A stretch of 64,000 bases of DNA from Deinococcus fonticola (GTDB taxonomy: Bacteria; Deinococcota; Deinococci; Deinococcales; Deinococcaceae): the NCBI RefSeq assembly GCF_004634215.1, contig NZ_SMMH01000011.1, forward strand, positions 1 to 64,000, given 5' to 3'. The position numbers and the translations under genes are program-made. The notes under the pieces were generated by a model that was given only the letters and a program-made list of their open reading frames with translations, was not told the DNA's origin and made no database searches. Shown here one piece after another: positions 28,184-38,500 of the stretch. Each line of letters opens with the position of its first letter. The first letter of the stretch is position 1.

Positions 28184-29941
28184 ATGCAGTTATCTCAGGT
28201 TCTTTTTTCGACGCGGCGGGAGGCGCCGGCGGACGCGGAGACGCGCGGCACGCAGTTGCTGGTGAGGGCGGGGTTCGTGCGCAAGGTGGGCAGCGGCCTG
28301 TACGCCAACCTGCCCATGATGCAGCGCGTGCTGAACAAACTGGAAGGGCTGATTCGCAGCGAACTGGACGGGCTTTCGCAGGAGGTGAGCCTTCCGGTAT
28401 TGCAACCCGAGGCGTTGTGGCGCGAGTCCGGGCGCTGGGAGACGCTGGCGCTGGCCGAGGGCATCATGTTCACGGTGGCTGACAGGGCCGGGCGTGCCCA
28501 CGCACTGGCGCCGACGCACGAGGAAGTGGCGGTGGACGTCGTGCGCGGCCTGGTGCACAGCTACCGTGACCTGCCGGTCAGCGTGTACCAGTTCGGCCGC
28601 AAGTTCCGCGACGAATTACGCCCGCGCTTCGGGCTGCTGCGCACGCGCGAATTCGTAATGAAGGACGCCTACAGTTTCCACGCGGACGAAGCCGACCTGC
28701 ACTCGCATTTCGAGGCCATGAGTGCCGCATACGCCCGCATCCTGACCCGCCTGGACCTGCAGTGGCGCGCGGTGGAGGCCGACAGCGGCAGCATCGGCGG
28801 GTCGGCCAGCCGCGAATTCATGGTGCTGGCCGACGTGGGCGAGGACGAGATTCTGTTCACGCCGGACGGCGAGTACGCCGCGAACATCGAAAGAGCAGTG
28901 TCCCTGGCGAGCGAAGCGCCGGACAGTCCCTTCCGGTCGTTTCAGAAGCACCACACGCCGGACACGCCGACGGTGGCGAGTGCCTGCGCCGTGCTGGGCT
29001 GCGAGGCGGCGTACATGATGAAAAACGTGCTGTACGACGCCGTGACCGCCGACGGGCTGCTGACGCCGGTATTGGTCAGTCTGCGCGGCGATCACTCCGT
29101 GAACAGCGTGAAACTCTGGAACGCCGTACAGCAAAGGCTTGAAGGCACACTGGTCAGTCTGGAGGTCGCGCAGACGGAGAAATGGGCGACAGGTGATCTG
29201 ACGCTGGGCTTCATCGCGCCGGACGTGCCGGACAGCGTGATCGCGCGGCGCGACGGCGTCCGGGGAACCTTCCTGCGCCTGTGCGACTCGGAAGCCTCGA
29301 AACTGCGGCATTTTGCGACGGGTGCAAACGAAACCGACCATCACGTGACCGGGGCGAACTGGGGCACGGATTTTGCCCTGCCTGCGGTGGTGGACGTGAG
29401 GCAGGCGCAGGCGGGCGAACGGGCCGTGCATGACCCGGCTCAGGTTCTCCAGTCGGCGCGGGGTATCGAGATGGGTCACGTGTTTAAACTGGGCACGAAG
29501 TACAGCGCCGCCATGAACGCCACATTCACCGACGCGAACAACCTGGACAGGCCGTTCCAGATGGGGTGTTACGGCCTGGGCGTCACGCGGCTGGCACAGG
29601 CAGTGGCCGAACAACTCGCCGACGAGCGAGGCCTGAACTGGCCCGCCAGCATCGCCCCCTTCGATGTGATGCTGACCGTGGTGGACACCCAGCACCCGGC
29701 GCAGAGGAGGGTGGCCGAGCAGCTTTACGCCGAGCTGCGGCAGGCGGGGCTGGAGGTGCTGCTGGATGACCGCCCGGAACGCGCCGGAGCCAAGTTTGCC
29801 GACGCCGAACTGACCGGTATTCCCCACCGCGTGACCATTGGGCGCGGGGCCGAGCAGGACGAAGTGGAGGTAACCCACCGGCGTTCCGGCGAGCGGGTGA
29901 CCTTGCCCACCACAGCGGTTCAGGCTTTCCTGCAAAAGTAA
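28184..29941 (+). CDS. proS: Prolyl-tRNA synthetase, bacterial type with editing insertion
   Basis: A 585-residue class II synthetase. It has motif 1 near GSGLYANLPMMQRVLNKLE, TPTHEE-type motif 2 region (LAPTHEEVAVDVV, YQFGRKFRDELRPRFGLLRT, REFVMKDAYSF). A YbaK-like editing insertion follows at about residues 225-380 (CAVLGCEAAYMMKNVL, LRGDHSVNSVKL). Motif 3 is QMGCYGLGVTRLAQA, and a C-terminal anticodon domain ends LTGIPHRVTIG. GGAGGG lies before the ATG. The 212-nt leader holds the Pro-rich ORF. Confidence 0.95.
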   Translation: MQLSQVLFSTRREAPADAETRGTQLLVRAGFVRKVGSGLYANLPMMQRVLNKLEGLIRSELDGLSQEVSLPVLQPEALWRESGRWETLALAEGIMFTVADRAGRAHALAPTHEEVAVDVVRGLVHSYRDLPVSVYQFGRKFRDELRPRFGLLRTREFVMKDAYSFHADEADLHSHFEAMSAAYARILTRLDLQWRAVEADSGSIGGSASREFMVLADVGEDEILFTPDGEYAANIERAVSLASEAPDSPFRSFQKHHTPDTPTVASACAVLGCEAAYMMKNVLYDAVTADGLLTPVLVSLRGDHSVNSVKLWNAVQQRLEGTLVSLEVAQTEKWATGDLTLGFIAPDVPDSVIARRDGVRGTFLRLCDSEASKLRHFATGANETDHHVTGANWGTDFALPAVVDVRQAQAGERAVHDPAQVLQSARGIEMGHVFKLGTKYSAAMNATFTDANNLDRPFQMGCYGLGVTRLAQAVAEQLADERGLNWPASIAPFDVMLTVVDTQHPAQRRVAEQLYAELRQAGLEVLLDDRPERAGAKFADAELTGIPHRVTIGRGAEQDEVEVTHRRSGERVTLPTTAVQAFLQK

Positions 29942-30224
29942 GCTTTTGCCCCCGAATAGCCCACCCTCGCCTGCGCCTTTTGAGCCACGCGGGGGTAGGG
30001 TGGCAGTCTGCGCGTCCTGTGCAGGTGGCCGGATCTGCGGCGGCGCAGGCGCTGGAGGTCGTCAAGAAACCGGATCGCCTGCGCCGGGCCTCTGCAACGC
30101 CGGGCTGCTGTGACGCAGAGCCTGTGTGACGCCGCGCCGCTGTCCTTTCTCTCCCCCTGGCCTTTTCCTGCCCTGTTCCGGAGCTTCCCACCCCAGGTTC
30201 ACCGCCAGCAGTCACAATGGGGGC

Positions 30225-30836
30225 ATGCAGCGACGCCCCGGCCAGGCCCTGACTCCGCACCGCCGCCCGCCCGTGGTGGAGGCCGGCGTGCTGACGACGC
30301 TGCTGGTGGTGGGCGTGTGGACGCAGGAATTGCTGGACCTGTTCGTGCTGGGCGGGCAGCTGGATTACTACGGCATCGAGCCGCGCCAGCCGGGCACCTT
30401 CTGGCACATCTTCAGCGCGCCGTTTCTGCACGCGGGGTTGCCACACCTGATCGCCAACACCGTGCCGCTGGCGGTGCTGGCCTTCATGAGTGCGCTGCGC
30501 AGCGTGGGGCGCTTCCTGGCGGCCACCTTCCTGATCGTGCTGATCGGGGGCACGCTGGTGTGGCTGTTCGGGCGCAGCAGCATTCACCTGGGGGCCAGCG
30601 AACTGATTTTCGGTTACCTGGCGTACCTGCTGGGCGTGGGCTGGTGGGAGCGCACCCCGGCCGCCATCGGGGTGGCGCTGGTGGCCCTGTTTTTATACGG
30701 CGGCATCCTGTGGGGGGTGCTGCCGACCAACCCGGTGGTGTCGTGGGAAGCGCACCTGTTCGGTTTCCTGGGCGGCGTGGTGGCGGCGCTGCTTCTCCAT
30801 GGGCGTCGCAGGGGGCCAGGCAAACAAGTACCTTAG
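30225..30836 (+). CDS. Rhomboid-family intramembrane serine protease
   Basis: A 203-residue protein with six hydrophobic helices. The family landmarks are [17 protein letters not shown] (His and Asn of helix 2), the catalytic Ser in [16 protein letters not shown] (GASE instead of the usual GASG) and the helix 6 His in [20 protein letters not shown] hexamer six bases before the ATG at 30225 supports this start; the longer frame from 30126 lacks support. The following secreted-protein gene starts four bases after its stop, so they may be co-transcribed. Confidence 0.8.
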   Translation: MQRRPGQALTPHRRPPVVEAGVLTTLLVVGVWTQELLDLFVLGGQLDYYGIEPRQPGTFWHIFSAPFLHAGLPHLIANTVPLAVLAFMSALRSVGRFLAATFLIVLIGGTLVWLFGRSSIHLGASELIFGYLAYLLGVGWWERTPAAIGVALVALFLYGGILWGVLPTNPVVSWEAHLFGFLGGVVAALLLHGRRRGPGKQVP

Positions 30837-30840
30837 GAAG

Positions 30841-31278
30841 ATGACCCGCTTACTGTTGGCGCTGCTGGTGGCCGGGCTCCTCCCCTGGTCGGCCGCGCAG
30901 GACGTGTCGGCGACCGATCTCAGCCGCCTGAAACCCCTGCCTTACGTGGTGGATCTGGCACCCCTGCCCGCCCAGACCCTGCTGCTGCGAAGCGTAACCT
31001 GCCAGGCCGACGGCAAGCCTGTCACCCAGGGCCGCCTGTACCTGGCGCAGCTGCCCGGCCACCAGGTGCGCGCCGCGCGCATCGAGTACAACGAGCAGGG
31101 CAAGTATGTGCTGGAGCACAGCACCACCTCCGAGAAGGCGTACCAGTATTACGCCCGCTACGTCACGCAGCAGCAGCCCTTCAGCGTCCTGACCATGAAC
31201 ACCCTGATCGGCATGTGGCGACTGTTCGGGATGCGTTTCAGGCTGGAGAACGTCACCTACCGCTGCGCCCTGACGTGA
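30841..31278 (+). CDS. Secreted protein of unknown function
   Basis: A 145-residue protein with a clear signal peptide (MTRLLLALLVAGLLPWSAAQ). The mature part has two Cys (VTCQADG, TYRCALT) that could form one disulfide. The family is not recognised. It lies four bases behind the rhomboid gene. The ATG at 30841 follows AGGAAG. Confidence 0.6.
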   Translation: MTRLLLALLVAGLLPWSAAQDVSATDLSRLKPLPYVVDLAPLPAQTLLLRSVTCQADGKPVTQGRLYLAQLPGHQVRAARIEYNEQGKYVLEHSTTSEKAYQYYARYVTQQQPFSVLTMNTLIGMWRLFGMRFRLENVTYRCALT

Positions 31279-31347
31279 AGCGGCGCAAAAGCGCCCGGCC
31301 CGGTGGGCGTTTCACACATCCCGCGCGCTAGTGTCTACCATGTGAAT

Positions 31348-32187
31348 ATGCGGTTGCCCCCCTCATTCTTGCTGCCCTCACTTCTGCTGCTGTTCGCCGC
31401 CGTGTCCGCCGCGCCTGCTCCTGCTGCGGCCCCCGCCACCCTGAAGCCGGTGGTGGTGGCCCGTTACCCGCACGACCCCGAAGCCTTTACTGAAGGCTTA
31501 CAGTACCTGGGGGCCGGCAATTACATCGAGAGCACCGGGGACGGGCCGGGCGGCAGCCCGTCGGGCGTGCGGCTCACGGACCTGAAGACGGGCCGGGTAC
31601 AGCGCCAGATCAGGACGCCGCTGGCGGGGGCCTTTGGCGAGGGCGTGACGGTGCTGGGCGGCGCGGCCTACCACCTGACCTGGAAAGACGGCGTGGCCTT
31701 TGCGCTCGACGCGCACACCTTGCAGGAGTTCCAGCGTTACCGCTACAAGGGCGAGGGCTGGGGGCTGACCACCGACGGCCAGCAGCTGATCATGAGTGAC
31801 GGTTCCCCCGTGATCGTGTGGCGCGCCCCGAAAACCTTCGCGGTGACGCGCTCGATTACGGTCACGGCGAACGGACAGGCTGTGAAGAACCTGAACGAAC
31901 TGGAGTACGTGCAGGGACAGCTGTACGCCAACATCTGGCTGACCGACCGGATCGCGCGGATTGACCCGCAGACCGGGAAAGTCACGGCCTGGATCGACGT
32001 CTCCAGGCTCACGCGCGAAGCCAGCGCCGCTGCCGACAAACGCGGGCGCCCCCTGACCTTCGACGACGTGGCCAACGGCATCGCTTTTGTGCCGGAGCGC
32101 GGCACGCTGCTGCTGACCGGCAAACGCTGGACGACCCTCTTCGAGGTGCGCCTGCCCGGCGTGAAGGCCGAGAAACCCGCGAAATAA
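31348..32187 (+). CDS. Glutaminyl-peptide cyclotransferase (plant/bacterial beta-propeller type)
   Basis: A 279-residue exported protein with a signal peptide (LLPSLLLLFAAVSAAPAPAA). The mature part matches the papaya-type glutaminyl cyclase fold: RYPHDPEAFTEGLQYLG, YIESTGDGP, FGEGVTVLGGAAYHLTWKDG, GEGWGLTTDGQQLIMSDGS, LNELEYVQGQLYANIW and VANGIAF. The enzyme cyclises N-terminal Gln to pyroglutamate on secreted proteins. TACCAT six bases before the ATG at 31348 indicates a leaderless start; the 15 upstream codons are ignored. A strong terminator follows. Confidence 0.82.
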   Translation: MRLPPSFLLPSLLLLFAAVSAAPAPAAAPATLKPVVVARYPHDPEAFTEGLQYLGAGNYIESTGDGPGGSPSGVRLTDLKTGRVQRQIRTPLAGAFGEGVTVLGGAAYHLTWKDGVAFALDAHTLQEFQRYRYKGEGWGLTTDGQQLIMSDGSPVIVWRAPKTFAVTRSITVTANGQAVKNLNELEYVQGQLYANIWLTDRIARIDPQTGKVTAWIDVSRLTREASAAADKRGRPLTFDDVANGIAFVPERGTLLLTGKRWTTLFEVRLPGVKAEKPAK

Positions 32188-32219
32188 AGCGCCACTCTTT
32201 TTGGCAAAAGCTGTAAAAA

Positions 32220-32243
32220 AACCCCGCCGAAACAGGCGGGGTT
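32220..32243 (+). terminator. Terminator after the glutaminyl cyclase gene
   Basis: AACCCCGCC and GGCGGGGTT form a 9-bp stem with a six-base loop followed by CTTGC. The A-rich left flank (AAAAAA) makes it a good terminator for the convergent antiporter gene on the minus strand. Confidence 0.75.
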
Positions 32244-32259
32244 CTTGCTGAGCAGTCGG

Positions 32260-33429
32260 CTATCCGCCCTGTGCTGGTTGCGGCTTCTTTCTTTCCAGCA
32301 GCGGCGCGAGCTGGCCGTCGAAACGGGCCAGCACCGGGCCGATGATGGCGGTGACCAGCACGTAAACGGCGGCCAGTGGCCCCAGCGTGGGCACGGTGGT
32401 CAGGCCCAGCCCGGCGATCAGGATGCTGAATTCGCCGCGTGGAATCAGGGTGGTGCCGGCGCGGAAGCGACCCCGCGTCTGCACGCCGGCGCGGGCGGCG
32501 CCCTGCCACCCCACCCAGAATTTGGTGAGGCTGGTGACCAGCGCCAGCAGCAGCGCCGGCACCAGCACGTCCGGCACGCGGTCAAGTTCCAGTTGCAGGC
32601 CGAACAACACGAAGAACACGGCGGCGAACAGGTCGCGCAGCGGCTCGATCTGGTGCCGGGCGCGCTCCGCCACCTCACCCGAGAGCGCGATACCCACCAG
32701 GAAAGCCCCGATGGCGGCGCTGACTTTCAGCAGGTCAGCCACGCCCGCCACCACCAGCACCAGGCCCAGCACGCCCAGCAGCAGCGCCTCGTTGCTCCCG
32801 ACGTTCATGACGCGGCTCAGCACGTGCCCGTAACGCATCGCCAGGAAAAACGCCGCTCCGAAGGCCGCCAGCGCCACGAACAGGTTGAGCCCAACGGCGA
32901 GCAAGGTGCCGCCCAGCAGCAGCGCCGCCACCACCGGCAGATAAACGGCCATGACCACGTCCTCCAGCACGCACACCGCCAGAATGGTGGGCGTCTCGCG
33001 GTTCCCCAGGCGGCCCAGGTCGGCCAGAATCTTGCTGGCAATGCCGCTGGAAGTCAGGTACGTTACGCCGCCCAGCAGCACCGCGCCCAGCGCCGGAAAG
33101 CCCAGCAGCAGGCCCGCCAGCAGCCCCGGCGTGAAGTTCAGCGCGAAATCCAGCACGCCGATGCGGCTGTTGGCTTTCAGGTTGCTGCGCAGCTCGTCAC
33201 TGGTGTATTCCAGGCCCAGCGTGAACAGCAGCAGCACCGCGCCGATCTCACCGCCGGTATGAATGAAATGCTCGGGCGCTTCGCCCAGGTGCATGACCAC
33301 CTGCACCACGATGCCCGCGAGCAGGTACAGCGGAATGGGCGTAATGCCGATGCGCCCGGCCAGGCGGCCCACCAGCGCCAGCACCAGGATGACCGTGCCC
33401 AGTTCCAGAAAAAGTTGACCTAAAGGCAA
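32260..33429 (-). CDS. Cation/proton antiporter, CPA2 family
   Basis: A 389-residue membrane protein with about 12-13 helices. It has the CPA2 signatures: PLYLLAGIVVQVV, EIGAVLLLFTLGLEYTSDEL, the TYLTSSGIASKIL segment, CVLEDVVMAVYLPVV with the ion-binding Glu-Asp pair, and SAAIGAFLVGIALSGE. It lacks the C-terminal TrkA-N domain of KefB/C. The regulatory function is supplied by the adjacent RCK_C protein at 33538. It likely exchanges K+ or Na+ for H+. Confidence 0.85.
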   Translation of the reverse strand: MPLGQLFLELGTVILVLALVGRLAGRIGITPIPLYLLAGIVVQVVMHLGEAPEHFIHTGGEIGAVLLLFTLGLEYTSDELRSNLKANSRIGVLDFALNFTPGLLAGLLLGFPALGAVLLGGVTYLTSSGIASKILADLGRLGNRETPTILAVCVLEDVVMAVYLPVVAALLLGGTLLAVGLNLFVALAAFGAAFFLAMRYGHVLSRVMNVGSNEALLLGVLGLVLVVAGVADLLKVSAAIGAFLVGIALSGEVAERARHQIEPLRDLFAAVFFVLFGLQLELDRVPDVLVPALLLALVTSLTKFWVGWQGAARAGVQTRGRFRAGTTLIPRGEFSILIAGLGLTTVPTLGPLAAVYVLVTAIIGPVLARFDGQLAPLLERKKPQPAQGG

Positions 33430-33537
33430 AGATGCCTCCTTCGTAAGCGTGATGGAAATCGGGTAGAGGGCGAGTGGGTGTTTGACCGCCTAGCCTCTTC
33501 TTGCCCCTCACCCCGGCCCACTTTCCCCTCAACGCCG

Positions 33538-34068
33538 CTAACGGTTGGCGGCGTTGAGGGGGTGATCTTCGGGCAACTCGATGGGTTCGCCGTTCAGGAG
33601 CTTCGCAGCGCGTTTGACCCCGTTGGCGGTGCCCACGACCACAATGGTGTCCCCGGCCTGCAGGCGCATGTCCGGCCCCGGCGCGGGAATGGGTGTGCCG
33701 TCCCGGATGATGGCGACGATGCTGGCCCCGGTGCGGGTGCGCATCATGGTCTGTCCCAGCGGCATGCCGTGAAAGGGGCTGCGGGCATCGAAGGGCAGCC
33801 AGTCCATGGCCAGGCCCTCGATGTCCTGCATGCTGTCGGCCACCCGGCGCGTGACGGTGCTGCCGCCCATCAGGTCGGCGACCACGGCGGATTCCTCCTC
33901 GGTCAGCACCAGGCTTTTCTCGGTGGCGTCCGGGTCGTCCTTGCGCGACACGAACAGTTCGCGCCGGCCATCGCGGTGCGTAATCACGCCGATGCGTTTG
34001 CCGTAGCGGCCATCGAAGTCGTAACGCATGCCCACGCCAGGCAGGGGGGTTTCATCCAGTTTGACCAT
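33538..34068 (-). CDS. RCK_C (TrkA-C) regulatory subunit of the antiporter
   Basis: A 176-residue cytoplasmic protein. The N-terminal part (MVKLDETPLPGVGMRYDFD, RIGVITHRDGRRELFV) matches the KhtT-type regulatory domain. The C-terminal part (ASIVAIIRDGTPIPAPGPDM, RLQAGDTIVVVGTANGVKRA) is an RCK_C ligand-binding domain. The pair with the downstream CPA2 antiporter resembles KhtT-KhtU, K+/H+ antiporters gated by nucleotides. TATGCT six bases before the ATG at 34068 marks a leaderless start; the longer frame to 34386 overlaps glyA. Confidence 0.85.
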   Translation of the reverse strand: MVKLDETPLPGVGMRYDFDGRYGKRIGVITHRDGRRELFVSRKDDPDATEKSLVLTEEESAVVADLMGGSTVTRRVADSMQDIEGLAMDWLPFDARSPFHGMPLGQTMMRTRTGASIVAIIRDGTPIPAPGPDMRLQAGDTIVVVGTANGVKRAAKLLNGEPIELPEDHPLNAANR

Positions 34069-34234
34069 ACCCTGAGCATACGGGATGCGCCCTGAGCACG
34101 CAGGATGGGCACCGAGCATCCGGCGTGAGTCCCAGCAGACGGAACGGCCCGCCCAGGGAGACCCGCCGGCGTGACGTCCCCCCTGCTCAGACACGGGGCC
34201 AATCGCGCCGGCGGTGGATGTTACCGTGGTTCTC

Positions 34235-35452
34235 ATGACCACCGCCGACAAGACCCGCGACACGGCCCTGTTTGACCTGATTGGGCAAGAAGCCCAGCGC
34301 CAGCGCCAGGGGCTAGAACTGATCGCTTCCGAGAACTTCACCAGTGCCGCCGTGCGCGAAGCCCAGGGCAGCGTCCTGACCAACAAGTACGCCGAGGGCT
34401 ACCCCGGCAAACGCTGGTACGGCGGCTGCGAGGTGGTGGACATGGTCGAGCAACTCGCCATCGACCGCGTCAAGGAACTGTTCGGGGCACAGTGGGCCAA
34501 CGTGCAGCCGCACAGCGGCAGCAGCGCCAACCTGGCGGTGTACAACGCCCTGGTCGAGCCGGGGGCCACCGTGCTGGGCATGGACCTTTCGCACGGCGGG
34601 CACCTGACGCACGGCAACAAGGCCAATTTCAGCGGCATGCGCTACAACGTGGTGGGCTACAAGGTGAACGAGGCCACCGAGCGTATCGACATGGACGAGG
34701 TGCGCCGCCTGGCCCACGAGCACCAGCCCCGGATGATCATCGCGGGGGCCAGCGCCTACAGCCGCAGCATCGATTTTGCGGCCTTCCGGGAAATTGCCGA
34801 CGAGGTGGGCGCCCTGCTGTTCGCGGACATCGCGCACATCGCGGGCCTGATCGCGGCCGGCGTGCACCCCAATGCCCTGCCGCACGCACACGTGGTCGCC
34901 AGCACCACCCACAAGACCCTGCGCGGCCCGCGCGGCGGCATCATCCTGACCAACGACCCCGAAATTGCCAAGCAGCTGGACCGCACGGTATTTCCTGGGT
35001 ATCAGGGCGGCCCCCTCGAGCACGTCATCGCTGCCAAGGCGGTGGCCTTCGGCGAGGCGCTGCAACCCGAATTCAAGGTGTACGCCCAGCAGGTCATCCG
35101 CAACGCCCAGGCGCTGGCGCAGGCTTTCCAGGACAGGGGCTACCGGATCGTGTCCGGCGGCACCGACAACCACCTGTTCCTGCTCGACCTGCGCCCCCAG
35201 GGCCTGAACGGTACGAAAGCGACCAAACTGCTCGACCCGAACCACATCACCATCTCCAAATCCACCCTGCCCTACGACACCGAGAAGACCATTCACGGCG
35301 GCGGCATTCGCCTCGGCACGGCGGCCGTCACCACACGCGGCCTGACCGAAAAGGACATGCCCAACATTGCCGACCTGATCGACCGCGCCCTGAAGGGCCA
35401 GGACGTGAAAGAAGAAGTGCACGGCTGGATGGGCGGCTTCCCGCTGCCCTGA
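34235..35452 (+). CDS. glyA: Serine hydroxymethyltransferase
   Basis: A 405-residue PLP enzyme that interconverts Ser and Gly with tetrahydrofolate. It has [40 protein letters not shown], the PLP-Lys motif [17 protein letters not shown], and [12 protein letters not shown]. The ATG at 34235 lies seven bases after a TACCGT hexamer. It is divergent from the antiporter regulator and followed by its own terminator. Confidence 0.97.
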   Translation: MTTADKTRDTALFDLIGQEAQRQRQGLELIASENFTSAAVREAQGSVLTNKYAEGYPGKRWYGGCEVVDMVEQLAIDRVKELFGAQWANVQPHSGSSANLAVYNALVEPGATVLGMDLSHGGHLTHGNKANFSGMRYNVVGYKVNEATERIDMDEVRRLAHEHQPRMIIAGASAYSRSIDFAAFREIADEVGALLFADIAHIAGLIAAGVHPNALPHAHVVASTTHKTLRGPRGGIILTNDPEIAKQLDRTVFPGYQGGPLEHVIAAKAVAFGEALQPEFKVYAQQVIRNAQALAQAFQDRGYRIVSGGTDNHLFLLDLRPQGLNGTKATKLLDPNHITISKSTLPYDTEKTIHGGGIRLGTAAVTTRGLTEKDMPNIADLIDRALKGQDVKEEVHGWMGGFPLP

Positions 35453-35467
35453 GCGCCGGATGACCGG

Positions 35468-35502
35468 GGGCCAGTCAGGTGACGCACCGGCTGGCCCTTT
35501 TT
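35468..35502 (+). terminator. Terminator after glyA
   Basis: GGGCCAG and CTGGCCC with an inner GGTG/CACC pairing are followed by TTTTTA, 15 bp after the glyA stop. Confidence 0.75.
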
Positions 35503-35547
35503 ACTGCCGCGAACTGATCCTGTTGCGTGGCAGCAATCTTCTTATTC

Positions 35548-38500
35548 TTACGCCTTGGCCTCGAGCAGGGTAAAGAAGAAAGTGGTGCCCTGCCCCGGCA
35601 GGCTGTCGAGCCAGAGGGTGCCGCCGTGCCGCTCCACGATGCGCCGCGCGATGGACAGGCCGATGCCGCTGCCCTCGTACTCTCCCCGGTGGTGCAGCCG
35701 CTGGAAAATCGTGAAGATCCGTCCGAAGTGCTCGGGGGCAATCCCGATACCGTTGTCCTGCACCCGGAATTCGATCAGGTGGCCTTCGCGCCGGGCGCTG
35801 ACCTGCACCAGGGCCGGGCGCTCCGGCGAGGTGAATTTCAGGGCATTGCCGATCAGGTTCTGGAACAGTTGCCGCACCTGCGTGCCGTCCGCCTGCACGT
35901 CGGGCAAGTCACCCACCTGCACGCGGCCAGTCCCGAGTTGCACGCTCAGGTCATGCACGACCTGTTCCAGCACCCTGGCGGTGTTCACGCGCGTGGGTTC
36001 GCGGCCCTGGGTGGCCACCCGCGAGAACTCCAGCAGGTCCTGAATGAGCCTGGACATGCGGCCCGTGCCTTCCATGATGAACTGCGCGTAGCGCTCGGCG
36101 CGCGGATCCGTCACGTCCAGGCGCCTCAGCAGCAGCTGCGTGAAACTGGTGACGGTGCGCAGCGGCTCCTGAAGGTCGTGGCTGGCGACGTAGGCAAACT
36201 GCTCGAGTTCCTGGTTGCTGCGTTCCAGTTCCTGGGTGCGGCGGCGCAGCGCCATGACCCCCTGCGCACCTTCCAGGGCCAGTTCCAGGGCACGCACCAC
36301 CGTTTCCAGCACCGCCCGGTCGCTGGCCGACCAGGTGTGCGCCTCGAACAGGCCCAGCGCCAGGACGCCGTGAACGTCGCCATCCACGCGCACGGGCAGG
36401 GCCGCGGTGGCCCCCACCTGCTGCACCTGCTCCCCCAGGCTGTCGCTGCGCTGGTCGTAGGTGTCCTGGTAGGTGGGCTGGCGCGTTTCGTAGGGCACGC
36501 GCAGGGTGTTCAGGGTGTCGTAGGGCAGCCCGGCATCCACGGTGGCCTGCAACTGCGGGTTGCGGCGTTCCCCGGTGCGGGCCTTCGAGTGCCAGACTCC
36601 ACCCTGCACCTCGAAGTAATCGGCGTAACCGGGCGGCGTGAGGGACAGCATCACCTGCTGCGCCCGGTTAATCAGGGCGTAAGGGTCACTCTGAAAGTCG
36701 ATGTCGCGCGTCAGTTCCGCAAAGGCCTCCAGGGCGCGGGTGCGGGCGGCCAGTTCGGCGTTCTGCTGGCGCAGATGCTGGGCGGCGGCGCTGCGTTCCA
36801 GGGCCAGCCCCAGGCTGCGCGAGGTGGCGCGAATAATGGCCTGTTCGCGCTCGGTCCAGCTGACCGCGTGCGCCGTGCCCACGGCCAGCAGGCCGCGCGC
36901 CTCGCCGTGCACGAAGTAAGGGTGAAAGGCCGCCGCCCCATACTCTGCTGCCCCATAGTCTGCCACACTGTCCTGTGCTGCCCCGTCCCCCGATGTGCCG
37001 TCCCCTGCCGCTTCCGCCAGCCCTTCGCGGCCAGGGGCCCAGTCGGACACGAACAGCGTCTGCCGGGCCTCGGCAGCGCGGGCAAAACTGGGGGTCTGCA
37101 CCGGCACCCCCCTCTGGAAACCGTCCCACAGGGCGCGGGGCAGGCCGGGCGAGCAGACCTTGGCCCGCCAGTGCCCGCCTTCCAGGTCGAAGTACGCCAC
37201 GCTGACCGGCCCCAGCGTGGCCCGCAGTACGTCCACGGCGCGGCGGGCCAGGGCGTACACGTCCGTCTCGTCGGCCACCGCCTCGGTAAAGCGCGCGAAG
37301 GCGTCCAGGCCGGCGCGTTCGGCCTCCAGCCGGCGGGTCTTCTCGACGCGCTCGATGGCGCTGCCCAGGCTGCCGGCCACGCTTTCCAGCACGGCCTTGT
37401 CGGCCCGCCGCCAGTGCCGCCCCTGATTCAACCCGAAAGCGAAGATGCCGCGGACCTGCCCGGCCACCCGCATGGGAATGGTGGCCGTGCTCTGAAGTTG
37501 CCCCACCGTGTCGCTGCCCAGGTTGTCCTGGCGGGCGTCGTAAGCGTCCTGGTAGTACGGCTGGCGGCTGCGCCAGGGAATCAGGAGGTTCTGGGTGTCG
37601 TCGAAAGGCAGGCCGGCGTCGAGCAGGGCCTGCAAGTCCGGGTTGCCCACGCTGCCCACCTGGGATTTCAGCCGCCACAGCCGCCCACGGAGCGGGTCAT
37701 GTTCCGGCTCGTAGTACACCGCGAAGCCCTGGGGCAGCAGCGACTGCGCCAGTTCCTGCGCCCGCCGGATCAGGGCGTACACGTCCCCGTCGAGCGCCAG
37801 GTCACGCGTCAGTTCGGTGAAGCCCTCCAGGGCGCGGGTGCGGGCCTCGAGTTCAGTGTTCTGCCACTCCAGGCGCTGGGTGGCCGCCGCGCGTTCCAGC
37901 GCCAGCCCCAGGCTGCGGCCCACTCCGCGCACGGTCGCGCGTTCCCCCTCGGTCCAGGCGTGCGGGCCGCGCGTGCCCACCACCAGCAGCCCGGGCGGGT
38001 CGCGGCGGCTCAGGGCCAGCAGCGCCGCCGCGCCGTAGATGTGCGCCGCCTCCAGCGGGGACGCGCCGCCACTCCAGGTGTCGGTAAAGACCACCTCCGG
38101 GCTGCCCAGGGCCACCTCGAAACTGCGGGTGTCCTGCGGCAGCCCCCGCTGCAACTCTTTCAGGGCGCTGTCCGGCACGTCCGGCGACCCCACCCTGGCC
38201 TTCCACAGCCCGCCTTCCAGCTCGAAGTACATCACGCTGGTCTGCGGCAGGGTGCCGTGCAGCACCTCGGCGGCCCGCCGCGCCAGCATCAGCGGGTCGG
38301 TTTCGGTGCCGGTGGCCTCCACGAACGCCACGAAAGCGTCCTGCGCCAGCACGTGCTGGGCCAGCAACTCGCTGCCCTGCTGCAACTGCTGTTCCAGGGT
38401 GCTGCTGTACGCCCGCAGGCTGCGCTCGTGGGCGCGCTGGGGCCGCAAGTCCTGCACGTACCCCACCACGTACTGCGCCTGCGTGTCGTGGTAGCGCACC